Assembly: GCA_046715035.1 (NCBI GenBank)
Contig: JBKJZR010000184.1
Coordinates: 1-43,038 of the forward strand
Origin: PALSA-1004 sp046715035
GTDB taxonomy: Bacteria; Pseudomonadota; Gammaproteobacteria; Burkholderiales; SG8-41
Length of the DNA: 43,038 nucleotides
Direction of reading: 5' to 3'
The notes below the pieces were generated by a model, which did no database searches, was not told where the DNA came from, and saw nothing but the letters and a program-made list of their open reading frames with translations. Made by a program: the position numbers and the translations under genes. This document shows, piece after piece, positions 15,452 through 24,697 of this stretch (positions are counted from its first letter, which is position 1; each line of letters opens with the position of its first letter).

Positions 15452-16258
15452 TTAGGGCTTGGGTTTCGGCGCCGTGTCGGCGGGCGTCGGCGCCGGTTTG
15501 GCATCCGGCTTCGGTTCGGCAGGCTTCGGCTTCGGCACGGGTTTCGGTTTCGTGCCGACGACTTCCACAGTCACGCGACGGTTCGGTGCGAGGCACTCGA
15601 TGAGCTGCTTGCGCTTCATCTTGTTGTCGCAGAACTTGGTCACGGGAATCGGCTGTGCCTCGCCCTTGCCTTCCCAGAAGATCAGTTTCGGGTCGATTCC
15701 CTTGCTGACCACGTAGTCCTTGGCGAACAGAGCGCGCTTCTCGGACAATTTCTTGTTGTAGGCGTCGCTGCCGATACGGTCGGTATGGCCGGTGATGATG
15801 ACGGCACCGATCGTGGTCAGCGGTTTGACCTCTTTATCCAAGAACTCGTCCAGCTCCTTCTTGTTGGCTTCCGTCAGCGGAACCTTGTTGAACTCGATGC
15901 CCTGCAACTCGATCTTGAGCTCGACGTTCTGCATTTCGGGCTTGGCCGGTGCCTTGACTTCAGGCTTCGGCTCGGGCTTGGGAGGAGGCGGCGCAGGCTT
16001 AGGCGGAGGCGGCGGCGGCGCAACGACCGGTTTCGGACAGAGATCGGGGGTGCACTGCATGCAGGCAGCAGCGGCCGCAGCGCGCGCGGGCGTCCAGTCA
16101 CTGGTACGCACGCACAGGCCCGTCGTAGCGCTGGTCACGACGTTACCGTTGAGATCCAACAGGTAACCCTGATTCTTGGCGTCCTGCGCCATAGCTGCGG
16201 GCGCGAAGGCGGCTGCCACTACCAGCCCTGCGAGGGAATTGCGGAATGCTGAACTCAT
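15452..16258 (-). CDS. OmpA-family outer membrane/peptidoglycan-binding protein (paralogue 1)
   Basis: 268 residues. The signal peptide ends AMA before QDAKNQ. A short module with five cysteines (GYLLDLNGNVVTSATTGLC, then AAAACMQCTPDLCPKP) is followed by a proline/lysine hinge (PPPPPPKPAPPPPKPEPKPE). The OmpA C-terminal domain follows, with ITGHTDRIGSDAYNKKLS then EKRA, the residues that hold diaminopimelate of peptidoglycan. Unusually, a second Lys/Pro-rich tail of about 35 residues follows the domain. There is no beta-barrel, so it is probably periplasmic or surface-attached by other means. GAGGAG precedes the ATG. A close paralogue lies upstream. Confidence 0.9.
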   Translation of the reverse strand: MSSAFRNSLAGLVVAAAFAPAAMAQDAKNQGYLLDLNGNVVTSATTGLCVRTSDWTPARAAAAAACMQCTPDLCPKPVVAPPPPPPKPAPPPPKPEPKPEVKAPAKPEMQNVELKIELQGIEFNKVPLTEANKKELDEFLDKEVKPLTTIGAVIITGHTDRIGSDAYNKKLSEKRALFAKDYVVSKGIDPKLIFWEGKGEAQPIPVTKFCDNKMKRKQLIECLAPNRRVTVEVVGTKPKPVPKPKPAEPKPDAKPAPTPADTAPKPKP

Positions 16259-16427
16259 GATTTTTGCTCCTCCTGATCTGCAAAAATTAAAAACAAAATA
16301 CAGATTACCTGTTTATCTAGCAAAGTTAAGCCGCTGAATTAACACCTGCAAGTAATACCACAGGCATCAGGCCCAGCGCAAATTATGCCTGAATCATAAC
16401 AGATTTGCACAGATTTCCGCCAAGACC

Positions 16428-16443
16428 GTTGTATTCATACAAC
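16428..16443. promoter_or_regulatory. 16-base palindrome between the two OmpA-like genes
   Basis: GTTGTAT and ATACAAC form perfect 7-base arms around TC. There is no T run, so it is not an intrinsic terminator. It lies about 170 bases upstream of the first OmpA-like gene and could be an operator for it. Confidence 0.3.
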
Positions 16444-16494
16444 ACTGGAAAATCCCCGGCGCCACCCCGGCTTTTTCCGGGTCCTGGAACAACC

Positions 16495-17211
16495 CTACGG
16501 TGCTCCCTTGGTTCCCGTCACTTCGACTTCGACGCGGCGGTCGGGCTGCAGGCAGACGATCAGCGCTTTGCGATTCGTCATCGTGCAGTCGCCGGGCTTG
16601 GTGAGCGGCTGGGTCTCCCCTTTTGCGTCTGCATAAATGCGGTTCGGCTCGATGCCTTTGCCGACCAGGTACTGCTTGACGGTCTCGGCGCGTCGCACCG
16701 ACAGTCGCTGGTTGTAGCGCAGGCTGCCGATGCGGTCGGCGTGGCCGATCGCAAGAATCACTTCGTAGGTCGCGCCGTGGAGCGTGCGCACGAGGTCATC
16801 GAGCATCGCTTTGCCCTCGGGCCTGAGCTCGGCTCCGACGAAGGCGAACAAAGCGTCCGCGGAAAAATTGATTTTCTGCGGGAGGAGCTTCGCGGGCGCG
16901 GGCTTCACCTCGGGCTTGGGCTTCGGCGCGGGCGCTGGTGCGGATGCCGGCGGCGGCGCGACGGGCGGAACAACGACGGGTTTCGGGCACAGATCGGGCG
17001 TGCATTGCATGCACGCCGCCGCTGCCGCGGCGCGCGCGGGAGTCCAGTCGCTCGTGCGCACGCACAGCCCGGTCGTCGCACTCGTGACGACGTTACCGTT
17101 GACGTCGAGCAGGTACCCCTGGTTCTTGGCGTCTTGCGCCATCGCCGCCGCCGGGGAAAGGGCGCCGATGCCGGCGACGATCGCGAATGCGGATATCCAG
17201 CTTGGGGACAT
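16495..17211 (-). CDS. OmpA-family outer membrane/peptidoglycan-binding protein (paralogue 2)
   Basis: 238 residues. The signal peptide ends AMA before QDAKNQ. The N-terminal cysteine module is almost identical to that of the neighbour at 15452 (AQDAKNQGYLLDVNGNVVTS and CMQCTPDLCPKPVV). The hinge is shorter and Ala/Pro/Lys-rich. The OmpA domain has AIGHADRIGSLRYNQRLSVR with RAETVKQYL; the usual Thr of GHTD is Ala here. There is no Lys/Pro tail. GGAG precedes the ATG. The pair is a tandem duplication in which the N-terminal module stayed conserved while the rest diverged. Confidence 0.9.
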   Translation of the reverse strand: MSPSWISAFAIVAGIGALSPAAAMAQDAKNQGYLLDVNGNVVTSATTGLCVRTSDWTPARAAAAAACMQCTPDLCPKPVVVPPVAPPPASAPAPAPKPKPEVKPAPAKLLPQKINFSADALFAFVGAELRPEGKAMLDDLVRTLHGATYEVILAIGHADRIGSLRYNQRLSVRRAETVKQYLVGKGIEPNRIYADAKGETQPLTKPGDCTMTNRKALIVCLQPDRRVEVEVTGTKGAP

Positions 17212-17426
17212 GATCAGTTACTCCTAAATCTGACTGGGCGCGTATGTTGTTATCGGTGGTCAGACCCGCTGTCTTGCCTGCCGCAAGCTGCGAATTTCAC
17301 TTCGATCACGACGTGGATGTGCACCACAAAAAAGCGTCGAAAGCATAACATAGCCGCCCCCCAATTCAAATGCGCCGGGGGACGCGGGCAAAGGGCGCGA
17401 CGGGCGCGATTTCGCACGTAATATCC

Positions 17427-17456
17427 GTGACCTGGATGGTCCGCGCGTGATAAAAT
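17427..17456 (+). promoter_or_regulatory. gyrA promoter
   Basis: GTGACC (17427-17432), 18-base spacer, TAAAAT (17451-17456), 61 bases before the gyrA ATG. It matches 4 of 6 at -35 and 5 of 6 at -10. The 305-base gap to the divergent OmpA-like gene holds no gene. Confidence 0.5.
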
Positions 17457-17517
17457 CCAACGCTTTGTGCGCGGCTTCGTCCCCGCCTCGCAACGTCAGC
17501 GGTTCCCTCGAGTTTTC

Positions 17518-20079
17518 ATGGATCAATTCGCCAAAGAAACCATCCCGGTAAGCCTCGAAGAGGAGATGCGCCGGTCGTATCTCGATTACGCGATGAGCGT
17601 TATCGTCGGGCGCGCGTTGCCCGACGTCAGGGATGGGCTCAAGCCGGTGCACAGGCGTGTGCTGTTCGCGATGCACGAGCTTTCCAACGACTGGAATCGT
17701 GCCTACAAAAAATCGGCGCGCATCGTCGGCGACGTCATCGGCAAATATCATCCGCACGGCGACACCGCGGTGTACGACACGATCGTGCGCATGGCGCAGG
17801 AATTTTCGCTGCGCTACCCACTCATCGACGGTCAGGGCAACTTCGGATCGGTCGACGGCGACAATGCGGCGGCGATGCGTTACACCGAGATACGCATGGC
17901 GCGAATAGCGCACGAGCTGCTCGAGGATATCGACAAGGAAACCGTTGATTTCGGACCGAATTACGACGGCTCCGAGCATGAGCCGCTGATCCTGCCGGCG
18001 AAGATTCCCAACCTGCTGATCAACGGCTCATCCGGCATTGCGGTGGGTATGGCAACCAACATACCGCCGCATAACCTCGGGGAAGTCGTCGAGGCCTGTC
18101 AAGTGCTGCTCGGCGATCCCGCGATCGACATCGAAGCGCTGATCAAGATCGTGCCGGGACCCGATTTCCCCACGCGCGGGTTCATTTACGGAACGGTGGG
18201 CGTCAAGGAGGCACTGCGCACCGGCCGCGGCCGCGTGGTCATGCGCGCGCGCACCCACATCGAGGACATGGAAAAGGGCAACCGCCAGGCCATCGTCATC
18301 GATGAGCTGCCTTACCAGGTCAACAAGGCGAATCTGCTGACGAAGATCGGCGAGCTCGTGCGCGAGAAGCGGCTCGAGGGCATCGCCGAGATCCGCGACG
18401 AGTCCGACAAATCGGGAATGCGTGCGGTGATCGAGCTCAAGCGCGGCGAGGTCGCCGAGATCATTCTCAACAACCTCTACAAAGAAACGCAGATGCAGGA
18501 CAGCTTCGGCGTGAATATGGTCGCGCTGGTCGATCGTCAGCCGCGGACGCTGAACCTGAAGCAGATGCTGGAAGCGTTTCTGCGCCATCGCCGCGAGGTC
18601 GTTACACGCCGCACGGTGTTCGAGCTCAGGAAAGCCCGGGATCGCGGGCACATTCTGGAAGGACTGGCGGTTGCGCTGTCCAACGTCGACGATGTGATCG
18701 CGCTGATCAAGGCGGCCAAGACGCCAGCCGAGGCGCGGGAGCAGCTGATGGGGCGGCTGTGGCGCTCGGGGCTGGTCGAGGAAATGCTGGCCAGGGTCGA
18801 TCCAGTGCAGTCGCGCCCCGCGGGGCTGCCGCCCGAATTCGGCATGCAGCGCAAGGGCGGCTACCGGCTTTCGGAAACGCAGGCGCAGCGCATCCTGGAA
18901 ATGCAGTTGCAGCGCCTGACGGGTCTCGAGCAGGACAAGATTGTTGCTGAGTATAAGGAAGTAATGGACCGGATCGTCGACTTGCTCGACATTCTGGCCC
19001 GCCCGGCGCGCATCACCCGGATCATCTCCGACGAGCTTGCCGAGATGAAGAAGCAGTACGGGGATGCGCGCCGCAGCGAGATGGTCGAGAACACGCAGGA
19101 CCTTTCGATGGAAGATCTGATCGCAGCGGAGGACGTGGTGGTCACGCTGTCGCACGGCGGCTACATGAAATCGCAGCCAGTCGCCGACTATCGCGCCCAG
19201 AAACGCGGCGGACGCGGCAAACAGGCGACGACGACCAAGGACGACGATTTCGTCGAGAATCTGTTCATCGCCAACACCCACGACTACATCCTGTGTTTCT
19301 CCAACCGCGGCCGTGTCTACTGGCTCAAGGTGTATGCCGTGCCGCAGGGCAGCCGCAACAGCCGTGGCAAGCCGATCGTCAATCTGGTGCCGCTGCTCGA
19401 TCACGAGAAGATCACTGCCGTGCTGCCAGTCAAGGAATTCGATGACGCGCATTTCGTCTTCATGGCGACCGCGAACGGCACGGTCAAGAAAACCCCGCTG
19501 TCGGCGTTTTCGCGGCCCCGCCCGAGCGGGATCATTGCCGCCGATCTCGATGATGGCGATTACCTGATCGGCGTCGCGCTTACCGACGGGCAGCAGGATG
19601 TGATGCTGTTCTCGGACACCGGCAAGGCGGTGCGCTTCGCCGAGCAGGAGGTGCGCGCGATGGGACGCAACGCCGCGGGCGTGCGCGGCATGAAGCTTGC
19701 GATGGGCGGGCGCGTGATCTCGCTGCTGATTGCCGACAACGAGAACGTATCGGTGTTGACGGCTACCGAGAACGGCTATGGCAAACGCACGCCGATCGGC
19801 TCCTACACCAAGCACGGCCGCGGTGCGCAAGGGGTGATTGCCATTCAGGCGTCCGACCGCAATGGCAGGCTGGTGGCGGCACAGATCGTCGGCGACGACG
19901 ATGAGATTATGCTGATCACGACGGGCGGGGTACTGATCCGCACGCGCATTGCCGAACTTCGCGACAGGGGACGGGCGACGCAGGGCGTCCGTCTGATCAA
20001 CCTCGGCGAGGGGGAAAAGCTCGCGGGACTGGAGAAAACCGCCGAACCGGCCGACGAAGAAGATGACCCGAATCTATAA
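17518..20079 (+). CDS. gyrA: DNA gyrase subunit A
   Basis: 853 residues. It cuts and rejoins DNA for negative supercoiling, with GyrB (not in the window). The start at MDQFAKETIPVSLEEEMRR is chosen over an upstream in-frame ATG because it matches the family N-terminus. The catalytic tyrosine is Y122 (AAAMRYTEIRM, codon 17881-17883). The quinolone region reads HPHGDTAVYD, so residue 83 is Thr and 87 is Asp; Thr at 83 is a normal wild-type state in many proteobacteria. The C-terminal pinwheel has the GyrA-box QKRGGRGK. The last 17 bases overlap serC. Confidence 0.98.
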   Translation: MDQFAKETIPVSLEEEMRRSYLDYAMSVIVGRALPDVRDGLKPVHRRVLFAMHELSNDWNRAYKKSARIVGDVIGKYHPHGDTAVYDTIVRMAQEFSLRYPLIDGQGNFGSVDGDNAAAMRYTEIRMARIAHELLEDIDKETVDFGPNYDGSEHEPLILPAKIPNLLINGSSGIAVGMATNIPPHNLGEVVEACQVLLGDPAIDIEALIKIVPGPDFPTRGFIYGTVGVKEALRTGRGRVVMRARTHIEDMEKGNRQAIVIDELPYQVNKANLLTKIGELVREKRLEGIAEIRDESDKSGMRAVIELKRGEVAEIILNNLYKETQMQDSFGVNMVALVDRQPRTLNLKQMLEAFLRHRREVVTRRTVFELRKARDRGHILEGLAVALSNVDDVIALIKAAKTPAEAREQLMGRLWRSGLVEEMLARVDPVQSRPAGLPPEFGMQRKGGYRLSETQAQRILEMQLQRLTGLEQDKIVAEYKEVMDRIVDLLDILARPARITRIISDELAEMKKQYGDARRSEMVENTQDLSMEDLIAAEDVVVTLSHGGYMKSQPVADYRAQKRGGRGKQATTTKDDDFVENLFIANTHDYILCFSNRGRVYWLKVYAVPQGSRNSRGKPIVNLVPLLDHEKITAVLPVKEFDDAHFVFMATANGTVKKTPLSAFSRPRPSGIIAADLDDGDYLIGVALTDGQQDVMLFSDTGKAVRFAEQEVRAMGRNAAGVRGMKLAMGGRVISLLIADNENVSVLTATENGYGKRTPIGSYTKHGRGAQGVIAIQASDRNGRLVAAQIVGDDDEIMLITTGGVLIRTRIAELRDRGRATQGVRLINLGEGEKLAGLEKTAEPADEEDDPNL

Positions 20080-21145
20080 TTTTGCCGCTGGACCCGCGGT
20101 GCTCCCCGAGCCGGTGCTCGAGCAGGCGGGCAGGGAAATGCTCGACTGGCATGGCAGCGGCATGTCGGTGATGGAGATGAGTCATCGCGGCAAGGAGTTC
20201 ATCGGCATCGCCGACGCCGCGGAAGCGGACTTCCGGGAATTGCTCGGCATTCCCGCCGACTACAAGGTGATTTTCGCGCAGGGCGGCGCTACTCTGCAGT
20301 TTGCGGCGATCCCGATGAACCTGCTGCGCGGCAAGCGCAGCGCGGATTACGTGAATACCGGCGAGTGGTCGCAGAAAGCCATCAAGGAAGCACAGCGCTA
20401 TTGCACCGTCAATGTCGCTGCGAGCTCCGCAGACCAGAATTTCACCTACGCTCCCGCGCAGTCGCACTGGAAGCTCGACCGCGAATCTGCGTACGTGCAT
20501 TACACGTCCAACGAAACCATCGGCGGCGTCGAGTTTCACTGGGTGCCGGAAACGGGCGACGTGCCATTGGTCGCCGATATGTCTTCGCACATCCTGTCGC
20601 AGCCCGTCGCTGTCTCGCGCTACGGGCTGATCTACGCCGGTGCGCAGAAAAACATCGGTCCGGCAGGACTCACGCTCATCATCGTCCGCGACGACCTGAT
20701 TGGCACGCCGCTCGCGGGCACCCCGGCGATGCTCGATTACCGGATACAGGCTGAACACGCATCGATGTACAACACCCCGCCCACCTACGCGATTTATATC
20801 GCCGGGCTCGTGTTCCAGTGGCTGAAGCAGCTCGGCGGCCTGGCGCGCATGGAGCAGATCAACCGCGCCAAGGCGAAGCTGATCTACGATTTTCTCGAGC
20901 AGACGGAGTTTTACTATTCGCCCGTGGCGGCGTCCGACCGCTCGCTGATGAACGTGCCGTTCCGGCTCAAGAACGAGGCGCTCGACGCCGAGTTTCTCAA
21001 GCAAGCTGAAGAGCGCGGGCTGGTGCAACTCAAAGGCCACCGTTCGGTCGGCGGCATGCGCGCGTCCATTTACAATGCGATGCCCCTTGCAGGCGTGCAG
21101 GCGCTGGTCGATTTCATGCGCGAGTTTCAGGCGCGCCACGGCTGA
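20063..21145 (+). CDS. serC: phosphoserine aminotransferase
   Basis: 360 residues, the family length. It converts 3-phosphohydroxypyruvate to phosphoserine and also serves pyridoxal phosphate synthesis. MTRIYNFAAGPAVLPEPVLE and MSVMEMSHRGKEF are family N-terminal motifs. The PLP lysine is in YAGAQKNIGPAG. It starts 17 bases inside gyrA and ends in TGATG shared with the next gene, a phosphoglycerate dehydrogenase that makes its substrate. Confidence 0.97.
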   Translation: MTRIYNFAAGPAVLPEPVLEQAGREMLDWHGSGMSVMEMSHRGKEFIGIADAAEADFRELLGIPADYKVIFAQGGATLQFAAIPMNLLRGKRSADYVNTGEWSQKAIKEAQRYCTVNVAASSADQNFTYAPAQSHWKLDRESAYVHYTSNETIGGVEFHWVPETGDVPLVADMSSHILSQPVAVSRYGLIYAGAQKNIGPAGLTLIIVRDDLIGTPLAGTPAMLDYRIQAEHASMYNTPPTYAIYIAGLVFQWLKQLGGLARMEQINRAKAKLIYDFLEQTEFYYSPVAASDRSLMNVPFRLKNEALDAEFLKQAEERGLVQLKGHRSVGGMRASIYNAMPLAGVQALVDFMREFQARHG

Positions 21146-22329
21146 TGGACAAGCTGCAGATCGTCACGCTCGACAATATCGCTCACGTCGGACTCAAGCG
21201 GTTTGCCCCCGCGAAATACGAGGTTGGCGGCCAGGCCAAGAGCCCCGACGCCATGCTCGTGCGCTCACGTGACTTGCACACGCAGGAAATCCCGGCGTCC
21301 GTCAAGGCGATCGCGCGCGCCGGCGCCGGGACCAACAACATCCCGGTCGCGCGCATGAGCGAGCGCGGCATTCCGGTGTTCAATGCCCCCGGGGCCAACG
21401 CCAACGCGGTGAAGGAGCTGGTCATCGCCGGCATGCTGATCGCCGCGCGCAATCTGATCCCTGCAGCGCGCTTCGTCGCCGAGCTGAGCGGAGATGATGA
21501 AGCGATCAATCGGCAGGTCGAGGAGGGCAAGAAGCAGTTCGCCGGCAGCGAGCTCCCGCGGCATACGCTCGGCGTGATCGGCCTGGGTAAAGTCGGCAGC
21601 CTGGTCGCCGACGCAGCGATCAAGCTCGGCATGCAGGTGCAGGGTTACGATCCGCACATCACGGTGGATGCCGCATGGGGCCTGCCGGCACAGGTCAGAA
21701 AAGCCGATAGCATCGAGGATGTGCTGAAGAACAGCGAGTTCGTGACGCTCCACGTCCCGCTGGCGGCAAACACTCGCCACCTGATCTCCCGGGAGCGCCT
21801 GCGGACGATCAAGAGCGGCGCCGTATTGCTTAACTTTTCCCGCGACGGCATCGTCGACAACGAAGCGGTGCTCGAAGGCCTGGCCACCCGCCGGCTCAGA
21901 TACTACGTATGCGATTTTCCGGCGCGCAGCCTCGCCGGACATACGGGGGTATTGGCGCTTCCCCATCTCGGCGCTTCGACGCGCGAGGCGGAGGACAACT
22001 GTGCGATCATGGTCGTCGATCAGCTCCGCGATTATCTCGAGCATGGCAACATACAGAATTCTGTCAATTTTCCCGACGTCGTCATGCCGCGCGAATCGCC
22101 GTTCCGCGTGGGCATTGCGAATGCCAACGTGCCCAACATGCTCGGCCAGATCTCGACCACCATGGCCAAGGCCGGCCTCAACATCCATAACATGCTCAAT
22201 AAGTCCCGGGGCGAGATGGCTTACACGCTGGTAGACGTGGACAGCGCGGTGCCGCCGGGCGTGATCGAGCAGTTGTCCGCGATCAGCGGCGTGCTCGTGG
22301 CGCGCTATCTGCCCGCGCAACCGAGCTAA
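21145..22329 (+). CDS. serA: 3-phosphoglycerate dehydrogenase (DFP-type) with ACT domain
   Basis: 394 residues. It should oxidise 3-phosphoglycerate, the first step of serine synthesis. The substrate motif ARAGAGTNNIPVARM, the NAD loop GVIGLGKVGSLVADAA, the arginine in LNFSRDGIVDN and the histidine in LPHLGAST are present. The usual DVFxxEP glutamate segment is CDFPARSL here (codons from 21910), so the classical catalytic Glu is absent. This agrees with a separate bacterial subfamily having a TDFP-type motif. The last 80 residues are an ACT domain (GIANANVPNMLGQISTTMAK), likely for serine feedback. It starts on the last base of the serC stop. Confidence 0.92.
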   Translation: MDKLQIVTLDNIAHVGLKRFAPAKYEVGGQAKSPDAMLVRSRDLHTQEIPASVKAIARAGAGTNNIPVARMSERGIPVFNAPGANANAVKELVIAGMLIAARNLIPAARFVAELSGDDEAINRQVEEGKKQFAGSELPRHTLGVIGLGKVGSLVADAAIKLGMQVQGYDPHITVDAAWGLPAQVRKADSIEDVLKNSEFVTLHVPLAANTRHLISRERLRTIKSGAVLLNFSRDGIVDNEAVLEGLATRRLRYYVCDFPARSLAGHTGVLALPHLGASTREAEDNCAIMVVDQLRDYLEHGNIQNSVNFPDVVMPRESPFRVGIANANVPNMLGQISTTMAKAGLNIHNMLNKSRGEMAYTLVDVDSAVPPGVIEQLSAISGVLVARYLPAQPS

Positions 22330-22422
22330 CACAGCCTGCGGCTGGCCTGCGCGACGCCACGCGCATCGTCTCCACTTCCTTTAATATATATTCCCCTCGC
22401 ACCTCTGGCGTAAAGTTGAGAC

Positions 22423-23487
22423 GTGAGCGATCCCCTTAAGACAATTCGCGTGCGCATCGACGCGCTCGACGACAAGATCAGCGACCTGCTGAATGAGCGC
22501 GCTGCGCTCGCACAGCAGATCGGGCACGTCAAAAACGGCGTCAAATATCGGCCTGAGCGCGAGGCGCAGATCCTGCAGCGCCTGTCCGCGCGCAGTCGCG
22601 GTCCGCTGCCACGCGCCGCACTCGCTCGTCTTTACACCGAGATCATGTCAGCCTGCCGCGCGCTCGAAGACGGCATCAGCGTCGCTTTTCTCGGCCCGCA
22701 GGGCACGTTCAGCGAGGAGGCGGCGCGCAAGCAGTTCGGCGGACACGCGAAACTGCTGCCGTGCGCATCGATCGACGAAGTGTTCCGGCAGGTTGAGGCG
22801 GGACAGGCCGGCTACGGCGTCGTCCCCGTCGAGAACTCGACCGAAGGCAGCATCGGCCGCACGAACGACCGGCTGCTGGCGACGCCGCTCAAGATCTGCG
22901 GCGAAGTGCTGCTGCCGGTGCACCAGTGTCTCATGAGCCGCAGCGGCAAACCCGCAGGCGTCAAGAAAATTCTCTCGCATGAGCAGAGCCTCGCGCAGTG
23001 TCACCAATGGCTGAGCCGAAATTTTTCGTCGGCCAAGCAGGTACCCGTGGTAAGCAATGCCGAGGCTGCGCGGCTTGCGTCCCGGGATGCGGCTTCAGCA
23101 GCGATCGCCAGCAAGACAGCGGCCACGGTATACGGGCTGAAGCTCATCGCCAGCGACATCGAAGACGAGCCGCAGAATACGACGCGCTTCGTGGTGATCG
23201 CCGCGCACGACGCAGGTCCATCGGGCAGGGACAAGACGTCGTTGGTGATATCGACTAATAACGTTCCCGGCGGGGTACATGCGCTGTTGACCCCGCTCGC
23301 CAGGCATGGCGTGAGCATGACCCGGCTCGAATCGCGGCCCGCGCGCACCGGACGCTGGGATTACATGTTTTACGTCGACATGGAAGGCCATCAGCAGGAC
23401 GCAAACGTCGCCAAGGCGCTGCAAGAGCTCGCCCAGAAGGCGGCATTCCTGAAGAATCTGGGGTCCTATCCCAAGGGCACGCTGTGA
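22423..23487 (+). CDS. pheA: bifunctional chorismate mutase/prephenate dehydratase
   Basis: 354 residues starting at GTG 22423. Residues 1-85 are AroQ chorismate mutase (IRVRIDALDDKISDLLNERA). The dehydratase begins VAFLGPQGTFSEEAARKQFG and has VVPVENSTEGSIG. A C-terminal ACT domain carries the phenylalanine-binding TRLESRPART. It makes phenylpyruvate from chorismate. The gap of 93 bases after serA includes an AT-rich patch; no convincing -35 is seen there. Confidence 0.97.
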   Translation: MSDPLKTIRVRIDALDDKISDLLNERAALAQQIGHVKNGVKYRPEREAQILQRLSARSRGPLPRAALARLYTEIMSACRALEDGISVAFLGPQGTFSEEAARKQFGGHAKLLPCASIDEVFRQVEAGQAGYGVVPVENSTEGSIGRTNDRLLATPLKICGEVLLPVHQCLMSRSGKPAGVKKILSHEQSLAQCHQWLSRNFSSAKQVPVVSNAEAARLASRDAASAAIASKTAATVYGLKLIASDIEDEPQNTTRFVVIAAHDAGPSGRDKTSLVISTNNVPGGVHALLTPLARHGVSMTRLESRPARTGRWDYMFYVDMEGHQQDANVAKALQELAQKAAFLKNLGSYPKGTL

Positions 23488-23566
23488 AGCCGGTGCGTGG
23501 CGCAGGCGCCACGCGCGGGCCTGCCGCGCTTCCTACTGCCGCGCTGTCTCCAGGGAACGTGACCTC

Positions 23567-24697
23567 ATGTCCGCAGTGACTGCCCATATGCGTGTGGACG
23601 ACGTGTGCGACCTTGCGCCTGCGTACATCCGCGGCATTGCGCCTTATCAGGGCGGCAAGCCGATCTCCGAGCTTGCCCGCGAGCTGGGTCTGGAACCGCA
23701 AAGCATCATCAAGCTCGCCTCGAACGAAAATCCGCTCGGCGTAAGTCCGCTCGGTTTGGCGGCGATGCAGGCTGCCCTGAGCGATATCGCCCGCTATCCC
23801 GACGGCGCGGGTTTTGATCTCAAGCATGCGCTGGTGCGCCGCTACGGCGTGGAAGCATCGCAGATCGTCCTCGGCAACGGCTCGAACGACGTTCTCGAAC
23901 TGGCTGCGCGTGCCTTTCTGGCACCGGGTCTGGAGGCGATCTATTCGCAGCATGCGTTTGCGGTCTATCCGCTCGCGACGCAGGCGACGGGCGCGGCAGG
24001 CGTCGAGGTGCAGGCGCGCAATTTTGGGCACGACCTCGATGCCATGCGGGCGGCCGTTACCGGACGCACCCGCGTCATCTTCATCGCGAATCCGAACAAT
24101 CCCACCGGGACGCTGCTCGCCGCTGCCGAGCTGGAGGCGTTCCTGCGGGTACTCCCACACAAGGTCGTGGTCGTTCTCGACGAGGCCTACAACGAATACC
24201 TCCCTGAGCAGCTCAGGAGCGACAGCATCGGCTGGGTGAGCGAATTCCCCAACCTGATTTTGACGCGCACGTTTTCCAAGGCATACGGCCTTGCCGGACT
24301 GCGCGTTGGCTACGCTTTCGCGCAGGCGGGCGTGGCCGATCTGATGAATCGCGTACGCCAGCCGTTCAATGTCAACAGCATCTCGCTCGCCGCAGCGACT
24401 GCCGCGCTGGGCGACGTCGAATTCGTCCGGCGCGGCTATGAGCTGAATCAATCGGCGATGCGCCAGCTTACCCGGGGCCTCGAGCAGCTGGGAGTCCAAT
24501 ACATTCCGTCTTACGGGAATTTCGTCGCCTTGAAGGTAGGCGATGGCAAGGGCGTATTTCAGCGCCTGCTCGCGCGCGGCGTGATCGTGCGCCCCATTGC
24601 TAGCTACGGCATGCCGGAATACCTGCGCGTCACCACAGGCCTCGAGGCGGAGAACGCGCGCTTTCTCGAGGCCTTAGGACAGTCGCTGCGTCCATGA
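23567..24697 (+). CDS. hisC: histidinol-phosphate/aromatic aminotransferase HisC
   Basis: 376 residues, fold-type I PLP enzyme. Substrate and cofactor motifs are IIKLASNENPLGVSPLG, VLGNGSNDVLELAARAF, FIANPNNPTGTLL, VVLDEAYNEY and the PLP lysine in TRTFSKAYGLAGLRVGY. In this gene order the enzyme often works with pheA and tyrA on aromatic amino acids as well as on histidinol phosphate; which is dominant cannot be told. The ATG at 23567 keeps eight residues before the usual MRVDDVC start at 23588. tyrA overlaps its stop by 4 bases. Confidence 0.95.
   Translation: MSAVTAHMRVDDVCDLAPAYIRGIAPYQGGKPISELARELGLEPQSIIKLASNENPLGVSPLGLAAMQAALSDIARYPDGAGFDLKHALVRRYGVEASQIVLGNGSNDVLELAARAFLAPGLEAIYSQHAFAVYPLATQATGAAGVEVQARNFGHDLDAMRAAVTGRTRVIFIANPNNPTGTLLAAAELEAFLRVLPHKVVVVLDEAYNEYLPEQLRSDSIGWVSEFPNLILTRTFSKAYGLAGLRVGYAFAQAGVADLMNRVRQPFNVNSISLAAATAALGDVEFVRRGYELNQSAMRQLTRGLEQLGVQYIPSYGNFVALKVGDGKGVFQRLLARGVIVRPIASYGMPEYLRVTTGLEAENARFLEALGQSLRP

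Noticed and set aside
14174..16252. Long plus-strand open frame of 692 codons across mtaD and the first OmpA-like gene
   Set aside because: It is antisense to two genes with clear motifs, is His/Arg-rich as expected of a GC-rich shadow, and contains the terminator hairpin at 15405.
17740..17790. Thr at GyrA position 83 as a quinolone-resistance mutation
   Set aside because: Thr is the wild-type residue in many proteobacteria, so it is not evidence of acquired resistance.
18028..19830. Minus-strand open frame of 600 codons inside gyrA
   Set aside because: It is wholly antisense to gyrA, has no domain pattern, and its composition is that of a reversed GC3-rich gene.
22380..22422. TTTAATATATATT patch as a pheA promoter
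   Set aside because: The -10-like string has no -35 at a usable distance, and the gene is probably transcribed from upstream.
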